Shown here in pieces: positions 39,141 to 49,600 of a DNA stretch of 64,000 nt. Source of the DNA: Streptomyces griseoruber (GTDB lineage: Bacteria > Actinomycetota > Actinomycetes > Streptomycetales > Streptomycetaceae); assembly GCF_001514205.1 (NCBI RefSeq), contig NZ_KQ948786.1, positions 50,830 through 114,829 on the forward strand, given 5' to 3'. How positions within the stretch are numbered: position 1 is the stretch's first letter; each line of letters starts with the position of its first letter. The position numbers were made by a program, and so were the translations under genes. The notes under the pieces are model-generated. The model saw nothing but the letters and a program-made list of their open reading frames with translations. It did no database searches and had not been told where the DNA came from.

Positions 39141-41066
39141 GTGTCCACGCCCTACGCCACCTCGACCGACTTCGCCGACGCTCCCCCCGCCCTCGTGGAA
39201 CCCGAGACGCGCCGGCTGGACGGTCATGTACGCGAGGCCGCCGTACCGGCGTTCGCCCAGCCGGTCACCCACGGCTCCCTCGGCGACCTGCCCTACGACA
39301 ACGCCGCCGCCGTCCCGCAGGCGGTGGTCCTCAGCCGCAAGGAGCAGGACGCCACCTGGACCGACATCACGGCGGAACGCTTCGCCGACCAGGTGCACGC
39401 GGTGGCCAAGGGGCTGATCGCGGAAGGGCTGATGCCGGGCGACCGGATCGCCATCATGGCCCGTACGACGTACGAGTGGACGCTGCTCGACTTCGCCGCC
39501 TGGGCGGCCGGACTGGTCACCGTCCCCATCTACCCCACCTCCTCCGTCTTCCAGACCCGCTGGATCCTCCAGGACTCCGGCGCGGTCGCCCTGGTCACCG
39601 AGACCCTCGGCCAGGCCGCCGCCCTCGGCCCCGAGCGCGACCGGCTGCCCGACCTCCAGCACATGTGGGTCATGGAGAAGGGCCATGTGGAGCGCCTCGC
39701 CGAGGCCGGTGTCCATGTCCCCGACGGCGAAGTGGCGGTACGGCGCGGGGTGCTGGGCCCCGACACCCTCGCCACCCTCATCTACACCTCCGGCACCACC
39801 GGCCGCCCCAAGGGCTGCGCGCTCACCCACGGCAATTTCTTCGCCGAGGTCGACAACGCGATCGAACTCCTCTACCCAATCTTCAAGTCGAAGGGCGACT
39901 CCCGGGGCGAGGACCTCTCCGTCCTCCTCTTCCTCCCCATGTCCCATGTCTTCGGCCGGATGGTGGCGATCGCCTGCATCCGGGCCCGGGTCCGCCTCGG
40001 CCACGCCCCGAGCCTGAAGGCCGACGACCTCCTCCCGGACCTGGCCGCCTTCAGACCCACCTGCCTCCTCTCCATCCCCTACATGCTGGAGAAGGTCTTC
40101 AACACGGCCCGCGCGAAGGCCGAGGCGGGCGGCCGCCTCACCACCTTCGACCGGGCCGTCTCCGTCGCCCGCCGCTACGGCGAGGCCGTCGAGGCCCAGA
40201 AGACCGGCACCGGCTCCGGCCCCGGCGCCACCCTGCGCGCCGCCCGCACCTTCTACGACCCGCTGGTCTACCGCCGGATCCGCAACGCCATGGGCGGCCG
40301 GGTCCGCCACGCCATCTGCGGCGGCTCCCCGCTGGGCCGCCGCCTGTCCTCCTTCTACCTGGGCGCGGGGATCGAGATCTACGAGGGCTACGGCCTCACG
40401 GAGACGACCGGCGCGTCCACGGTCACACCCCCCCTGAAACCCCGCCTGGGCACGGTCGGCTGGCCGCTGCCCGGCACGAAGATCCGGATAGCCGCCGACG
40501 GCGAGATCCTCATCGCCGGCGACCACGTCCTGCGCGGCTACTGGGACCCGGCGGCGGGCGGAGTCGTCCCCGCCGCCCCCGACGGCTGGCTGCCGACCGG
40601 CGACCTCGGCGAACTGGACGACGAGGGCTACTTGACCATCACCGGCCGCAAGAAGGAAATGATCATCACGGCGGGCGGCAAGAGCGTGGCCCCCGCCCCC
40701 CTGGAGAACTGGCTCCGCTCCCACCCCCTGATCTCCCAGGCCCTGGTCCTCGGCGACGACCGCCCCTATGTCTCCGCCCTGCTCACCCTCGACCCCGACG
40801 GCCTCACCCACTGGCGCAACATGAACGGCAAGCACCCGGTTCCGGTGGAGCTGCTGATCGGCGACGAGGAGCTGAACGCGGTGCTCCAGCGGGCGATCGA
40901 CGACGCCAACAAACTCGTCTCCAGACCGGAGTCCATCCGGCGCTTCACCGTCCTGCCGGGGGACTTCACGGAGAGGGCGGGCCACCTCACCCCCTCGATG
41001 AAACTCCGCCGCGAGACGATCCTGCGGGACTTCTCGGAGGAGGTGGAGGGGCTGTACGCGCAGTAG
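39141..41066 (+). CDS. Long-chain fatty-acid-CoA ligase (AMP-forming)
   Basis: 641 residues. ANL-family motifs appear in order: phosphate loop TLIYTSGTTGRPKGCALTHG near residue 215, the fatty-acid gate region, EGYGLTETTGAS near 415, DGWLPTGDLGELDDEGYL, and the C-terminal catalytic segment GRKKEMIITAGGKSVAPAPL. It activates fatty acids to acyl-CoA through an acyl-adenylate. GGGAG lies before the GTG start. It follows the thiolase gene in the same direction and supplies the acyl-CoA its pathway needs. No signal peptide, so cytosolic or membrane-associated. Confidence 0.93.
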   Translation: MSTPYATSTDFADAPPALVEPETRRLDGHVREAAVPAFAQPVTHGSLGDLPYDNAAAVPQAVVLSRKEQDATWTDITAERFADQVHAVAKGLIAEGLMPGDRIAIMARTTYEWTLLDFAAWAAGLVTVPIYPTSSVFQTRWILQDSGAVALVTETLGQAAALGPERDRLPDLQHMWVMEKGHVERLAEAGVHVPDGEVAVRRGVLGPDTLATLIYTSGTTGRPKGCALTHGNFFAEVDNAIELLYPIFKSKGDSRGEDLSVLLFLPMSHVFGRMVAIACIRARVRLGHAPSLKADDLLPDLAAFRPTCLLSIPYMLEKVFNTARAKAEAGGRLTTFDRAVSVARRYGEAVEAQKTGTGSGPGATLRAARTFYDPLVYRRIRNAMGGRVRHAICGGSPLGRRLSSFYLGAGIEIYEGYGLTETTGASTVTPPLKPRLGTVGWPLPGTKIRIAADGEILIAGDHVLRGYWDPAAGGVVPAAPDGWLPTGDLGELDDEGYLTITGRKKEMIITAGGKSVAPAPLENWLRSHPLISQALVLGDDRPYVSALLTLDPDGLTHWRNMNGKHPVPVELLIGDEELNAVLQRAIDDANKLVSRPESIRRFTVLPGDFTERAGHLTPSMKLRRETILRDFSEEVEGLYAQ

Positions 41067-41099
41067 CTCCGTCGGGGGGACCCGGAGGCGGAGGCGCGG

Positions 41100-42041
41100 T
41101 CACAGGAGGACCTCCGCGAGCCCGTCCACGAACGCGTTGAGGCGGTCGAGGTACGGCCCGCCGCGCGCCACCCGGAACCCGTGCCGCCGCCCGTGGAACG
41201 CGGCCCGTACGACATGGAAGTGCGCCCAGCGCCCGACCCGCTCCCGGTCCAGCCCGGCGGCCTCGGAGAAGACGTCCAGGACCCGGAGCGCGGCCTTGCC
41301 GACGTCAGCGCGGTCGTCGAGGGAGATCAGCCGCAGCCCGAGCGCCTTGAGGAGCGTCCCTCCGTCGTACGCCGGATCCCCCGCCCACCCCTTCGGATCG
41401 ACGGCGAGCCAGGGTTCGCGCTCGGCGCGCAGGATGTTCCGCGCGTGCAGATCACCGTGCACCACGAGCCTTGGCTGCTCCGGCCCCAGCTCCCGTACGG
41501 TGGCCAGCGCGGCCCCGAAGGACCGCTCGGCGACCCCGTGCGCCAACTCGACGCGATCCAGCCGCAGTTCCTCCTCCCACCCGGCAGCCATGTCCCGTAT
41601 CCGAGGCAGCCCGCCGGGCGCGGCAACGGCAAGCCGCCGACTGACCGTCCCCGCGACGGCGGCGACCTCGTCCGTGTCCTCCACCTCGGCGAGAGACTCC
41701 GCCCGAACCCGCTCCAGCAACATGGCGAACCGCGCGTCGTCCCGCGCCAGCAGCCGCACGGCACCGCGTCCGCCCCAGACGGCGAAGGCGTCGGGCTCAT
41801 GGACGTTCCCGGGATGCGGATACGACACCTTGATCACGGCGGGCCCGTGCGCGGGCGTCATGACGGGTACGACGATCCCGACCCCGCCGTGGAGGACGTC
41901 CCCGTCGGGCACACAGCCCCACGCGTCGGCCAGCTCCCGGAGGATGCCGGGGAGTTCGCCGAGCCAGCGGGCGCCGTGGTCTCCCTCCCGGTCGATGGTC
42001 GTGCGGACGAAAGTTTCCGGCAATAAATCAGGAAAGATCAT
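41100..42041 (-). CDS. Aminoglycoside/hydroxyurea antibiotic resistance kinase family (APH(6)-like)
   Basis: 313 residues. The kinase-like catalytic loop is VVHGDLHARNILRAE (Brenner-type HGD-x-H-x-x-N), with metal-binding DP in LAVDPKGWAGDPAYD, the signature of the PF04655 family that includes streptomycin 6-kinase. An acidic N-terminal lobe contains PAVIKVSYPH with the ATP-contact lysine. Many homologues in Streptomyces are not proven resistance enzymes, and the gene stands alone, so the natural substrate is unknown. It is divergent from the secreted protein at 42090. Confidence 0.85.
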   Translation of the reverse strand: MIFPDLLPETFVRTTIDREGDHGARWLGELPGILRELADAWGCVPDGDVLHGGVGIVVPVMTPAHGPAVIKVSYPHPGNVHEPDAFAVWGGRGAVRLLARDDARFAMLLERVRAESLAEVEDTDEVAAVAGTVSRRLAVAAPGGLPRIRDMAAGWEEELRLDRVELAHGVAERSFGAALATVRELGPEQPRLVVHGDLHARNILRAEREPWLAVDPKGWAGDPAYDGGTLLKALGLRLISLDDRADVGKAALRVLDVFSEAAGLDRERVGRWAHFHVVRAAFHGRRHGFRVARGGPYLDRLNAFVDGLAEVLL

Positions 42042-42089
42042 TGACGGTCGCCTTCGGTCGGGGTGGGATCGGGCGGCTGAGGAGGACAG

Positions 42090-42674
42090 TTGAAGACCAC
42101 CGTTTCACAGAGAACAGCGCTCGTCGTCGCGGCCGGCGTCATGGGCGCGGCGACCCTCGCCACCCCGGCCACCGCCGCCACGGCCACCTACGACTGCCGC
42201 TACGGGGCGGTCACGGCGACCGACCTCGCCGGATCGGCCGTCCCGACCACCCGGCGCACAGGGGTGGCCCTGCACGCCAGGATCCGGGTGCACAACACCG
42301 AGAACGTGAAACTGACCAGGGCGACCTACGTCTTCGCCCTCGGCAACCTCATGAAGAACCGGGGCCCGGCACCCCTCGTCCAGTGGCGCGTCGGCACGGG
42401 GCACTGGCACAAGGCGAGCCTGCACTGGAACAGCAGGACGAACGGCTCGCTGCCGCTGTGGAACTCCACGGCCCTGTCCCTCGGCACGATCCCGGCCAAG
42501 GGCAATGTCGTCACGTCGCTGTCGGTGACCTTCCCCAGGAAGTCGGTCAAGGCCGTCTACTACGACTTCCTCGACTTCCACAGCGTCGGCTGCGGCACCA
42601 CCCGCCTGAACTGGTACACCGGGAACGGCTTCTCCTACTGGCCGCTGACGGGCACGCCTGGCCGACCGGTGTAG
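42090..42674 (+). CDS. Secreted hypothetical protein
   Basis: 194 residues. A signal peptide (TALVVAAGVMGAATLATPATA) is followed by a compact beta-rich domain with CRYGAVTATDLAG near its start. Paired features such as WHKASLHWNSRTNGS and a late CGTTRLNWYTG suggest a small extracellular binding or structural domain with one disulfide. The TTG start follows GGAGGA at 4 bases. No family was recognised. Its only neighbour in the same direction is far away, so it is probably monocistronic. Confidence 0.7.
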   Translation: MKTTVSQRTALVVAAGVMGAATLATPATAATATYDCRYGAVTATDLAGSAVPTTRRTGVALHARIRVHNTENVKLTRATYVFALGNLMKNRGPAPLVQWRVGTGHWHKASLHWNSRTNGSLPLWNSTALSLGTIPAKGNVVTSLSVTFPRKSVKAVYYDFLDFHSVGCGTTRLNWYTGNGFSYWPLTGTPGRPV

Positions 42675-42767
42675 CGCTCGGCGAGCGCGTGGAACGCCTC
42701 CTCGGGGCGACGGCCGGGTGAGGCCGGGCCCGTCCTCCGAAACGGGGACGGGCCCGGGCCGGGGGTC

Positions 42768-45700
42768 TCAGCCGATGGCGATGCGTGTCTGCCAATACGT
42801 CTTCGGTGTGACGATCTCGGTGCCGGAACCCGTCAGCGCGGTCTTGCTGCCGGCGTAGAACCGTACTTGGCCCGTGGAGTGGACGGTCCAGATGTCGGGG
42901 ATGGTGTCGCCGTTGGCGTCGGGGGTGCCCATCAGCTTCGGGATGCCGGCGCGCGACCACCCGGAGCCGCCGTACACCGTGTCCGCTCCGCCCGCGGAGT
43001 TCGCGGCGGATGCCAGGGACGTGAGGTTGACCCCGCCCCCGCTCGCCGCGACGCCGGTGCGCAGCAGCAACCGTGCGGAGGGGGCGGATCGGTAGACGAG
43101 GTCGGCAACCCCGTCTCCGGAGACGTCCATGACGGTGACCAGATCGCGCGTGGTCCACGTGGAGGACGTCACCAGGAGGGTGGCCTGGTCGACGGTGGCG
43201 CCGTGGTAGCCGGTGAGGGCCCACAGTTGGTCGCCGACCAGGACGAGGAAGTCCGTCCGGCCGTCACCGGTGATGTCTCCGGCGGCGACGATCTGCGTGA
43301 AGGCGGCAGGGGCCGGAGCACCGGCGGGCAGCAGGATCTGCTGACGTTCGTCGATGTTGACCGCGCCGTAGCCGTCGCCGGGGTAGACCCACAGTTTGTC
43401 GCCGAGCCGGACGACGAGGTCCTGGAGGCCGTCGCCGCCGTAGATGTCGCCGTTGTGGGTGATGAGGGCGCCCTTGAAGTGACCGTTGGGCGCCGGCACA
43501 TACGGGGGCAGGTCGTCGCCGTTGGGGTCCTTGTCCGGGTTGGCCCGGTAGGCGCCCGGCATGGAGTAGTCCAGGTCACCGTCCTTGTCGGCCTGCGCAG
43601 GGTAGAGCGCGAGGTTGCCCTCGGCCGTGACCGTCATCATGTCCGGCAGTTCGTCGCCGGTGAAGTCGCCGGCCTTGTCGGCCTGGTCTCGTGGGGTGAC
43701 GTAGAAGAAGTACCTGGTCGGTTCAGAGATGTTGCCGGAGTTGTCGATGGTGCGGACGTAGAGGACGTTGGGGCCGGCGGCGGGTGGCTTGGCGCCGCTG
43801 ATGGTCGCGCTGACGGTGACGGCCGTGCCGTTGGTGCGGGCCAGTGTCCCCGTGTACGAGGGCGAGTTGAAGCCGTACTCGTAGCGCACGACATCGGCGT
43901 CCAGCGCGCGCACGGTGAAGGAACCGGCCGTGCCGAACTTCTTGGCCGACCACTTGGTGTCCTCTGAGTCGACACCGAACCCGTTCTTGTTGCCGTCCGC
44001 GTTGGGGAAGTCGGTCGAGCTGACCACCGGCGGCTTGGGGGCGGCGGTGTCGAGGACGAACTGGCAGGGCACCTTCGGATACCAGGGAGATGTGACGCCT
44101 GCGTCGTCCACGGCGCGGACCCGCCAGGAGTAGGTGGTCCCGTTCGTGAGGCTGCTGGTGGAGAAGCCGCTGGTGGTGACCAGGGCGCTGCTGGTGTTGG
44201 CGCCGACGGACTTCTTGCCGGCGGTCTTCAGCAGGTCACCGGTGGTGCTCCACTTGTCGGTGGGCCACAGATCGAAGTCGAGATAGTTGAGATTGCCGTC
44301 CTTGTCGGTGGCCTTGGCGGTGAAGGTCAGGCTGCCGGAGCCCATACGCACGTACGATTTGCTCGTGGTGCACTCCCCGTCCGGGTTGAGGTCGAGGGAG
44401 TCGGTGACGATCGCCGGCGGGCGGTTGTAGACGACCTCGAGGTAGGGCGGGAAGTTGCCGTTGGCCTGGAACTTCTTCCACGCGTACTGGGCATCCTCGT
44501 CGCGGGCGCGCAGGCCGAACGTGATGGTGTCCTGGCCCTTGTCGACCGCCTTCTGGGCACCGCTCCTGACGTCGAAGTTCTCGTAGGCGTCCCGGCATCC
44601 GGACTTGTAGCCGTGGGCGAAGCTCTTGGTGACCAGCTTGTTGCCGTCGTGCAGCTTGGGCGCGTTCCTCCAGTTGGTGTGGCTGTTGACGGCGCCGGTC
44701 AGGTGCACGCTCATGGAGCGGTCCTGGCAGGACCAGGAGTAGGTCTCCAGCATGTACAGCGTGGCGCTGGTGAGCTTGGTGCCCTTGAGGTCCTTGTCGA
44801 ACTCGATGTTGAAGAAGGACCGGGAGGTGCCCCAGGTGTCGGACTCGAAGCCGACGCGGGCCTCCTGGGTGCCGCCCTTGTTGAAGTCCTTGCCGTTGTA
44901 GAACGTGGCGTTGGGATAGCGGTTGTAGGCGGTGGTCCAGTTCTGGACGTGCTTCTTGACCGCCGGGTCGATGAAGACCGGGTAGGTGGTCGCCGCGTCG
45001 TTCAGGAAGTCCTGGTCGGGGGTGAGCGTCCACTGGCCGGCGGACAGGTCGGCCTTGACCAGCTCGCCGCGCGAGTCGGGCGAGGGACCGTTCAGCGACG
45101 GCAGGCTCAGGGTGGCCGAAGACCCGCTCTGCGAAGGCTGCGGCGTGGGTTCCGCGGGCGCGGACGGCAGCGGCGGCTCCGACACGGCAACGGCGTCGTC
45201 GCTGGCCGACGGCAGGACCTCGACAGCACCGTCGTTCTGCTCGTCCGACACGGGAGCCTCCTCCTCGGAGGCGCTCGGGCTGGCCGAGGGCGAGGAGGTG
45301 CCGGTAGCAGTCGGGTTGGGGGCTTCCGACGCGGTCGGCTGGGCGGTGGCGCCGACGCCACCGTCGGTCACGGCGGGAGCGCCGCTGCTGTCCCACATCA
45401 GGGGCGTCGGTGAGAGCGCGACCTCGTCGCCGTCGGAGTCCAGGGCGCTGACCAGCCCGGTCAACGGATCGAGCCGGAAGGTGAGATCGGAGGAATGGAG
45501 ACCGTAGACGAGCTGCTGTACGTGCGGGTCCGTGGCAGCCTGGCGGTTCTTCACGACGACGACCTGTCCGAAGCCCTCGTCGTCAGCGGTCAGTACCAGG
45601 TCGCCGCCCGGGAACACCTCGGGGTACAGGATCCGGTTGCCGTCGACGACGGGGGTCGGTACCGGGCCCGGCCACGTCAGCTGAATCGCATGGGCGCCGC

Positions 45701-46211
45701 CATCGACGTACAGGGTGACCAGCGGTGTTCCGGTGTCGGCTGCTGCGGACTTGACGAGGGACACCCGCTGCACGCCCGAGCGCGAGGCCCGCGCCGTCGA
45801 CGACTGGGCACCGTGCTTTCCGGAGCCGGCCGAGAACACCATCCGGGTGTTGGTGGCCTTCGGCTCCCAGCCTTCCTTGGTCCGGTGCAGGCTGGGGTCG
45901 ATCTTCTTCCACTCGCCGTCGACCTTGGCGCGGACCGGGGAGGAGTAGAGCCGCTTCTCCATCAGGTGATCGGGCCGTGCCCACGTGGTGGAGTTGGCGG
46001 TGCGGGCGGCAGTGACCTCGACCCTCTTACCGGTCCTAGCGGCCTGTTCGACTGCCGCGGCCTCGGTGACCGGGCTTCGGTCCGCCGCTTTCCGCTGACC
46101 TCCGCCGTCCAGCTGGAATCCGGCGTAGACGATTCCCGTCGTGGCGACCGCAGTCGCGAGCAGCGCCGCAGTGGCCCGACGGCCGGGCCTGCGACGCCAG
46201 GTGCGCGTCAT
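42768..46211 (-). CDS. Large secreted DNRLRE / FG-GAP repeat protein
   Basis: 1147 residues from the ATG of MTRTWRRRPGRR. A signal anchor (ATAALLATAVATTGIVYAGF) is followed by a Ser/Pro/Thr-rich stretch, then a DNRLRE-type beta-sandwich (around 410-600: TYPVFIDPAVKKHVQNWTTA … RSFFNIEFDKDLKGTKL). A fibronectin-like region with TYSWRVRAVDDAGVTSPWY comes next. The last 270 residues hold FG-GAP/VCBS beta-propeller repeats: GDFTGDELPDMM, GDGLQDLVVRL, GDITGDGRTDFLVL, DVSGDGVADLV and DANGDTIPDIW. It is divergent from the giant RHS gene. Such pairs are common in Streptomyces; a surface adhesin or delivery partner is possible. Confidence 0.85.
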   Translation of the reverse strand: MTRTWRRRPGRRATAALLATAVATTGIVYAGFQLDGGGQRKAADRSPVTEAAAVEQAARTGKRVEVTAARTANSTTWARPDHLMEKRLYSSPVRAKVDGEWKKIDPSLHRTKEGWEPKATNTRMVFSAGSGKHGAQSSTARASRSGVQRVSLVKSAAADTGTPLVTLYVDGGAHAIQLTWPGPVPTPVVDGNRILYPEVFPGGDLVLTADDEGFGQVVVVKNRQAATDPHVQQLVYGLHSSDLTFRLDPLTGLVSALDSDGDEVALSPTPLMWDSSGAPAVTDGGVGATAQPTASEAPNPTATGTSSPSASPSASEEEAPVSDEQNDGAVEVLPSASDDAVAVSEPPLPSAPAEPTPQPSQSGSSATLSLPSLNGPSPDSRGELVKADLSAGQWTLTPDQDFLNDAATTYPVFIDPAVKKHVQNWTTAYNRYPNATFYNGKDFNKGGTQEARVGFESDTWGTSRSFFNIEFDKDLKGTKLTSATLYMLETYSWSCQDRSMSVHLTGAVNSHTNWRNAPKLHDGNKLVTKSFAHGYKSGCRDAYENFDVRSGAQKAVDKGQDTITFGLRARDEDAQYAWKKFQANGNFPPYLEVVYNRPPAIVTDSLDLNPDGECTTSKSYVRMGSGSLTFTAKATDKDGNLNYLDFDLWPTDKWSTTGDLLKTAGKKSVGANTSSALVTTSGFSTSSLTNGTTYSWRVRAVDDAGVTSPWYPKVPCQFVLDTAAPKPPVVSSTDFPNADGNKNGFGVDSEDTKWSAKKFGTAGSFTVRALDADVVRYEYGFNSPSYTGTLARTNGTAVTVSATISGAKPPAAGPNVLYVRTIDNSGNISEPTRYFFYVTPRDQADKAGDFTGDELPDMMTVTAEGNLALYPAQADKDGDLDYSMPGAYRANPDKDPNGDDLPPYVPAPNGHFKGALITHNGDIYGGDGLQDLVVRLGDKLWVYPGDGYGAVNIDERQQILLPAGAPAPAAFTQIVAAGDITGDGRTDFLVLVGDQLWALTGYHGATVDQATLLVTSSTWTTRDLVTVMDVSGDGVADLVYRSAPSARLLLRTGVAASGGGVNLTSLASAANSAGGADTVYGGSGWSRAGIPKLMGTPDANGDTIPDIWTVHSTGQVRFYAGSKTALTGSGTEIVTPKTYWQTRIAIG

Positions 46212-46683
46212 CGGGCGAGTTCCCCTTCCCCATCCCCAGTACCGGCGGACAGGACGGAGCTCCCCCACCGGGCAGCTGATGATGACCGATGAAGGTCCTG
46301 TCGTCACCCTGTGATGAACGGCCAGGACCTGTCCCACGTACAGCTCAACCGCGGGCTTCGGCGCGAGGAGCCCGGCGGTACCGCAAGGAAGCAGATGGGG
46401 TGAAGCGGCACTTTCAGTGCCAGATCAGCGGAAGCTTTCCACCCTTGCGTGAAAGAAAAATATAAGAAGTCTTACCTGTGCGGAGCGTGTCCTTACCTCC
46501 AGGTGGTAGCGCTTTCGCGTTACTTCGCTGCGTAATGAATCGCTACACACCGTGACGATCATCACATGATCACGTGCAACCTGGCGTTCCTCCACAGATC
46601 GACCACAGAATCTGCGCTGTTCAGCACCTCAACGCGCGTGGTCCGTCACCGGTCCCGCTTGGACGGTCCGGGGGGACCTAGAC
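46212..46683. other. Promoter region between the two giant secreted proteins
   Basis: 472 bases that must hold both divergent promoters. The middle (about 46440-46520) is less G/C-rich than the surroundings, with AAAAATATAAG and a doubled TTACCT. The GTG of the RHS gene follows GGGGGGACC. I see no tRNA, palindrome of note or gene here. Confidence 0.5.
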
Positions 46684-49600
46684 GTGTTCGGCCGACTTCC
46701 TCGCGCCCGGCGCCGTATCGCACGCACCACCGTGCCGGCCGTCGCAGCCGCGCTGCTCGTCGCACTGCTGCCCGCCCAGGCACTCGCGATCCCACCCGAC
46801 CCGGATCCGTCTCACGAGGAAACCGGGCGCGAGACGCTCCAGTTGGAGCCGCTGGAGACCGAAGAACCGCTGCCGGGAACGACCGTCTCCGCCGACCTGG
46901 ACACCCTGAAGCAGGAAGAGCCCGCACCGCAGGAAGAAGCGCCCTCGGGCACCACGCCCCCGCCGGCAGGCACGCCGGGCACGGTGAACTTCGATACGCC
47001 CGTCACCCCCGCCTCCCTACGGGCTGCCGACACGGACGACCCCGCCGCCATGCTCCAGGCAGACAACCTGCCGGTCAGCCTCGGCCAGGCCCCCGATCAG
47101 CCGAGACCGACCGGTACATGGCAGGTCACCATCTCCGACCGGACCTCGACCACCGGTCAGGGCGTGGACGGCGCGGTGCTGAAGGTGCAGGCCCCCACGA
47201 CGGGCGCGGTTCCGATCTCCGTGAAGCTCGACTACTCCGGCTTCGAGAGCCTCTACGGCGCCGACTGGGCCTCCCGCCTGCGCTTCGTGCAGTTCCCCGA
47301 CTGCTACCTGGAGACCCCGGAAGACGAGGCCTGCCAGACGTACGAGGAACTGGAGACCACCAACGACGCCGACGGGAACTCCATCACGGCGACGGTCGAC
47401 CCGGCCGCCGACGACACGGTGACACCGGCCTCGGCCGACAGCACCACTCCCCAGAACTCGGGCGTAGTACAGGCGGCTTACCGGACGTCCACCACCGCGG
47501 CACAGACGGCGGCCTCCGGGAGCACCGCGGTCGTCGGAGCGGTCGACTCCGGTGGAGGCGCGAGCGGCGACTTCAAGGCGACCTCGCTCGCTTCCGACGG
47601 CAAGTGGGAGGCGGGTGGCTCCTCCGGGGCCTTCACCTGGTCGTACCCGCTGACCGTGCCCTCCCCGCCCGCCGGGCCGACGCCTCAGATCGCGTTCGGT
47701 TACAGCTCCCAGACGGTGGACGGCCGTACCGCCGTCTCCTCCCCGCAGGCGTCCTGGATCGGCGAGGGCTGGAGCTACGACCCCGGCTACATCGAGCGCA
47801 AGTACCGCTCCTGCAAGGACGACCGCAAGACACTCGACGCCGGTGCGCCGAACAACACCGCCAAGAAGGACAAGACGTCCGACCTGTGCTGGGTGTCGTA
47901 CAACGCCGTGATGTCCCTGGCGGGCAAGACCACCGAACTGGTCCGTGACGCCTCCGCCGGCAGCAACCCGGAACGGGACAACGAGCGTTACCGCCCCGCG
48001 AAGGACGACGGCACACGCGTCGAGCACAAGGTCGGCGGCGACAACGACGACAACAACGGCGAGTACTGGGTAGTCACCACCAGGGACGGGACCAGGTACT
48101 ACTACGGCCTCAACAAGGTCGGCGGCGGCCACGACGACACCGGCTCCGTCTCCACCGTCCCCGTCTTCGGCAACCACCCCGGCGAGCCCTGCCATGCCGA
48201 CACCTTCGCCGACTCGCGCTGCGGTTCGGGCAAGCAGCAGGCCTGGCGCTGGGGACTGGACAAGGTCGTCGACGTCCACGGCAACACGATGATCGTCAAC
48301 TGGACCCAGGAGACGAACTACTACGCCGCCCGCAAGAGGTTCAAGCAACCCGAGCAATACGACCGTTACGCATACCCGAAATCCATCGAATACGGCATCC
48401 GCACCGACTCCTCCGGCTTCACCACGCCCGCCGCACGAATCCTCTTTGACGTGCAGGAACGCTGCCTGCAGTCGACGACCGCCTGTGCTTCCGCCAACTT
48501 CGCCAAGACTGACGACCCCGGGGCCTACCGGGTGTGGTGGGACACCCCCGGCAACCTCAACTGCAAGTCCACCTCGAAGCTGTGCCCGGCGTTCCCGTCC
48601 TTCTGGACGCAGAAGCGCCTGGACAAGGTGACCACCGAGGCCGCCCGCCCCGGCCAGACCGGTCTCAAGCCGGTCGACGCCTACACACTGCACCAGTCCT
48701 TCCCCAAGGACTGGTACGACACCGCGCCGGGCCTGTGGCTCAACTCCATCACGCGCAGGGGCTTCGCGACGGGCGACGCCGTCGGCACCCTCCAGTCCGA
48801 CGCCGGTGTCAGCTTCGCCCCCTACACGGTCGGCGACGACTCACCGCTGCACGGCCGTCTTCTGGACCGGCAACTCCCCAATCTGGTCCTCAACGGAAAG
48901 AAGGACAAGCGCCCCGGCTTCACCCGCCCCCGCATCGGTGTCGTGTCCAACGAGTACGGCGGCGACATCGAGATCGAGTACACCGGCGGCTGCATGAGCG
49001 AGCCCGCCGAGGACAAGGGCAAGAGCAACGGGACCTGCTACCCCGTCCGCTGGTCACCCGACGGTGACGAGAAGACCCCCAAGAAGGCCTGGTTCAACAA
49101 GTACGTCGTCGCGAGCGTGACCGAGACCGACAAGATCAGCTCGCACGGCAAGGACATCACCACCCAGTACGAGTACGACGACCCGGCCTGGGCCAAGAGC
49201 GACGACGAGTTCACCCGCCCCGCCCTGCGCACCTACAGCGACTGGAGGGGCTACCGCACCGTCACCACCCTCAAGGGTGCCAAGAGCACGTCCGAGATCG
49301 TGGACGGTGTCCGCGCGGTCAACGCGCAGTCGAAGACGGTCACCCGCTACTTCCGGGGCGCCGGCGGCACGGTGAAGGATTCCTCGGGCACGTCCACCCT
49401 CCTCTCGGACGACGCCGAGCAGTACGCGGGCATGACCGCGGAGACCATCACCTACACGGACTCCGGCGGGAAGGTCCTCAAGCGCACTCTGAACTACCCC
49501 TTCTCGCAGCTGACCGCCTCCCGCGCCCGCGAGAACGAGGACGGCACGGCAGGCGACCCCCTGCGTGCCTACCGCACCTGGGTCAAGCGCACGGACGCGA

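Noticed and set aside
38913..40985. 690-residue reverse frame opposite the acyl-CoA ligase
   Set aside because: Low-complexity antisense of a well-supported gene; no domains.
41100..42041. Acquired aminoglycoside resistance gene
   Set aside because: Codon use and context are ordinary for the chromosome, and this family is common as a core gene in Streptomyces; resistance is not shown.
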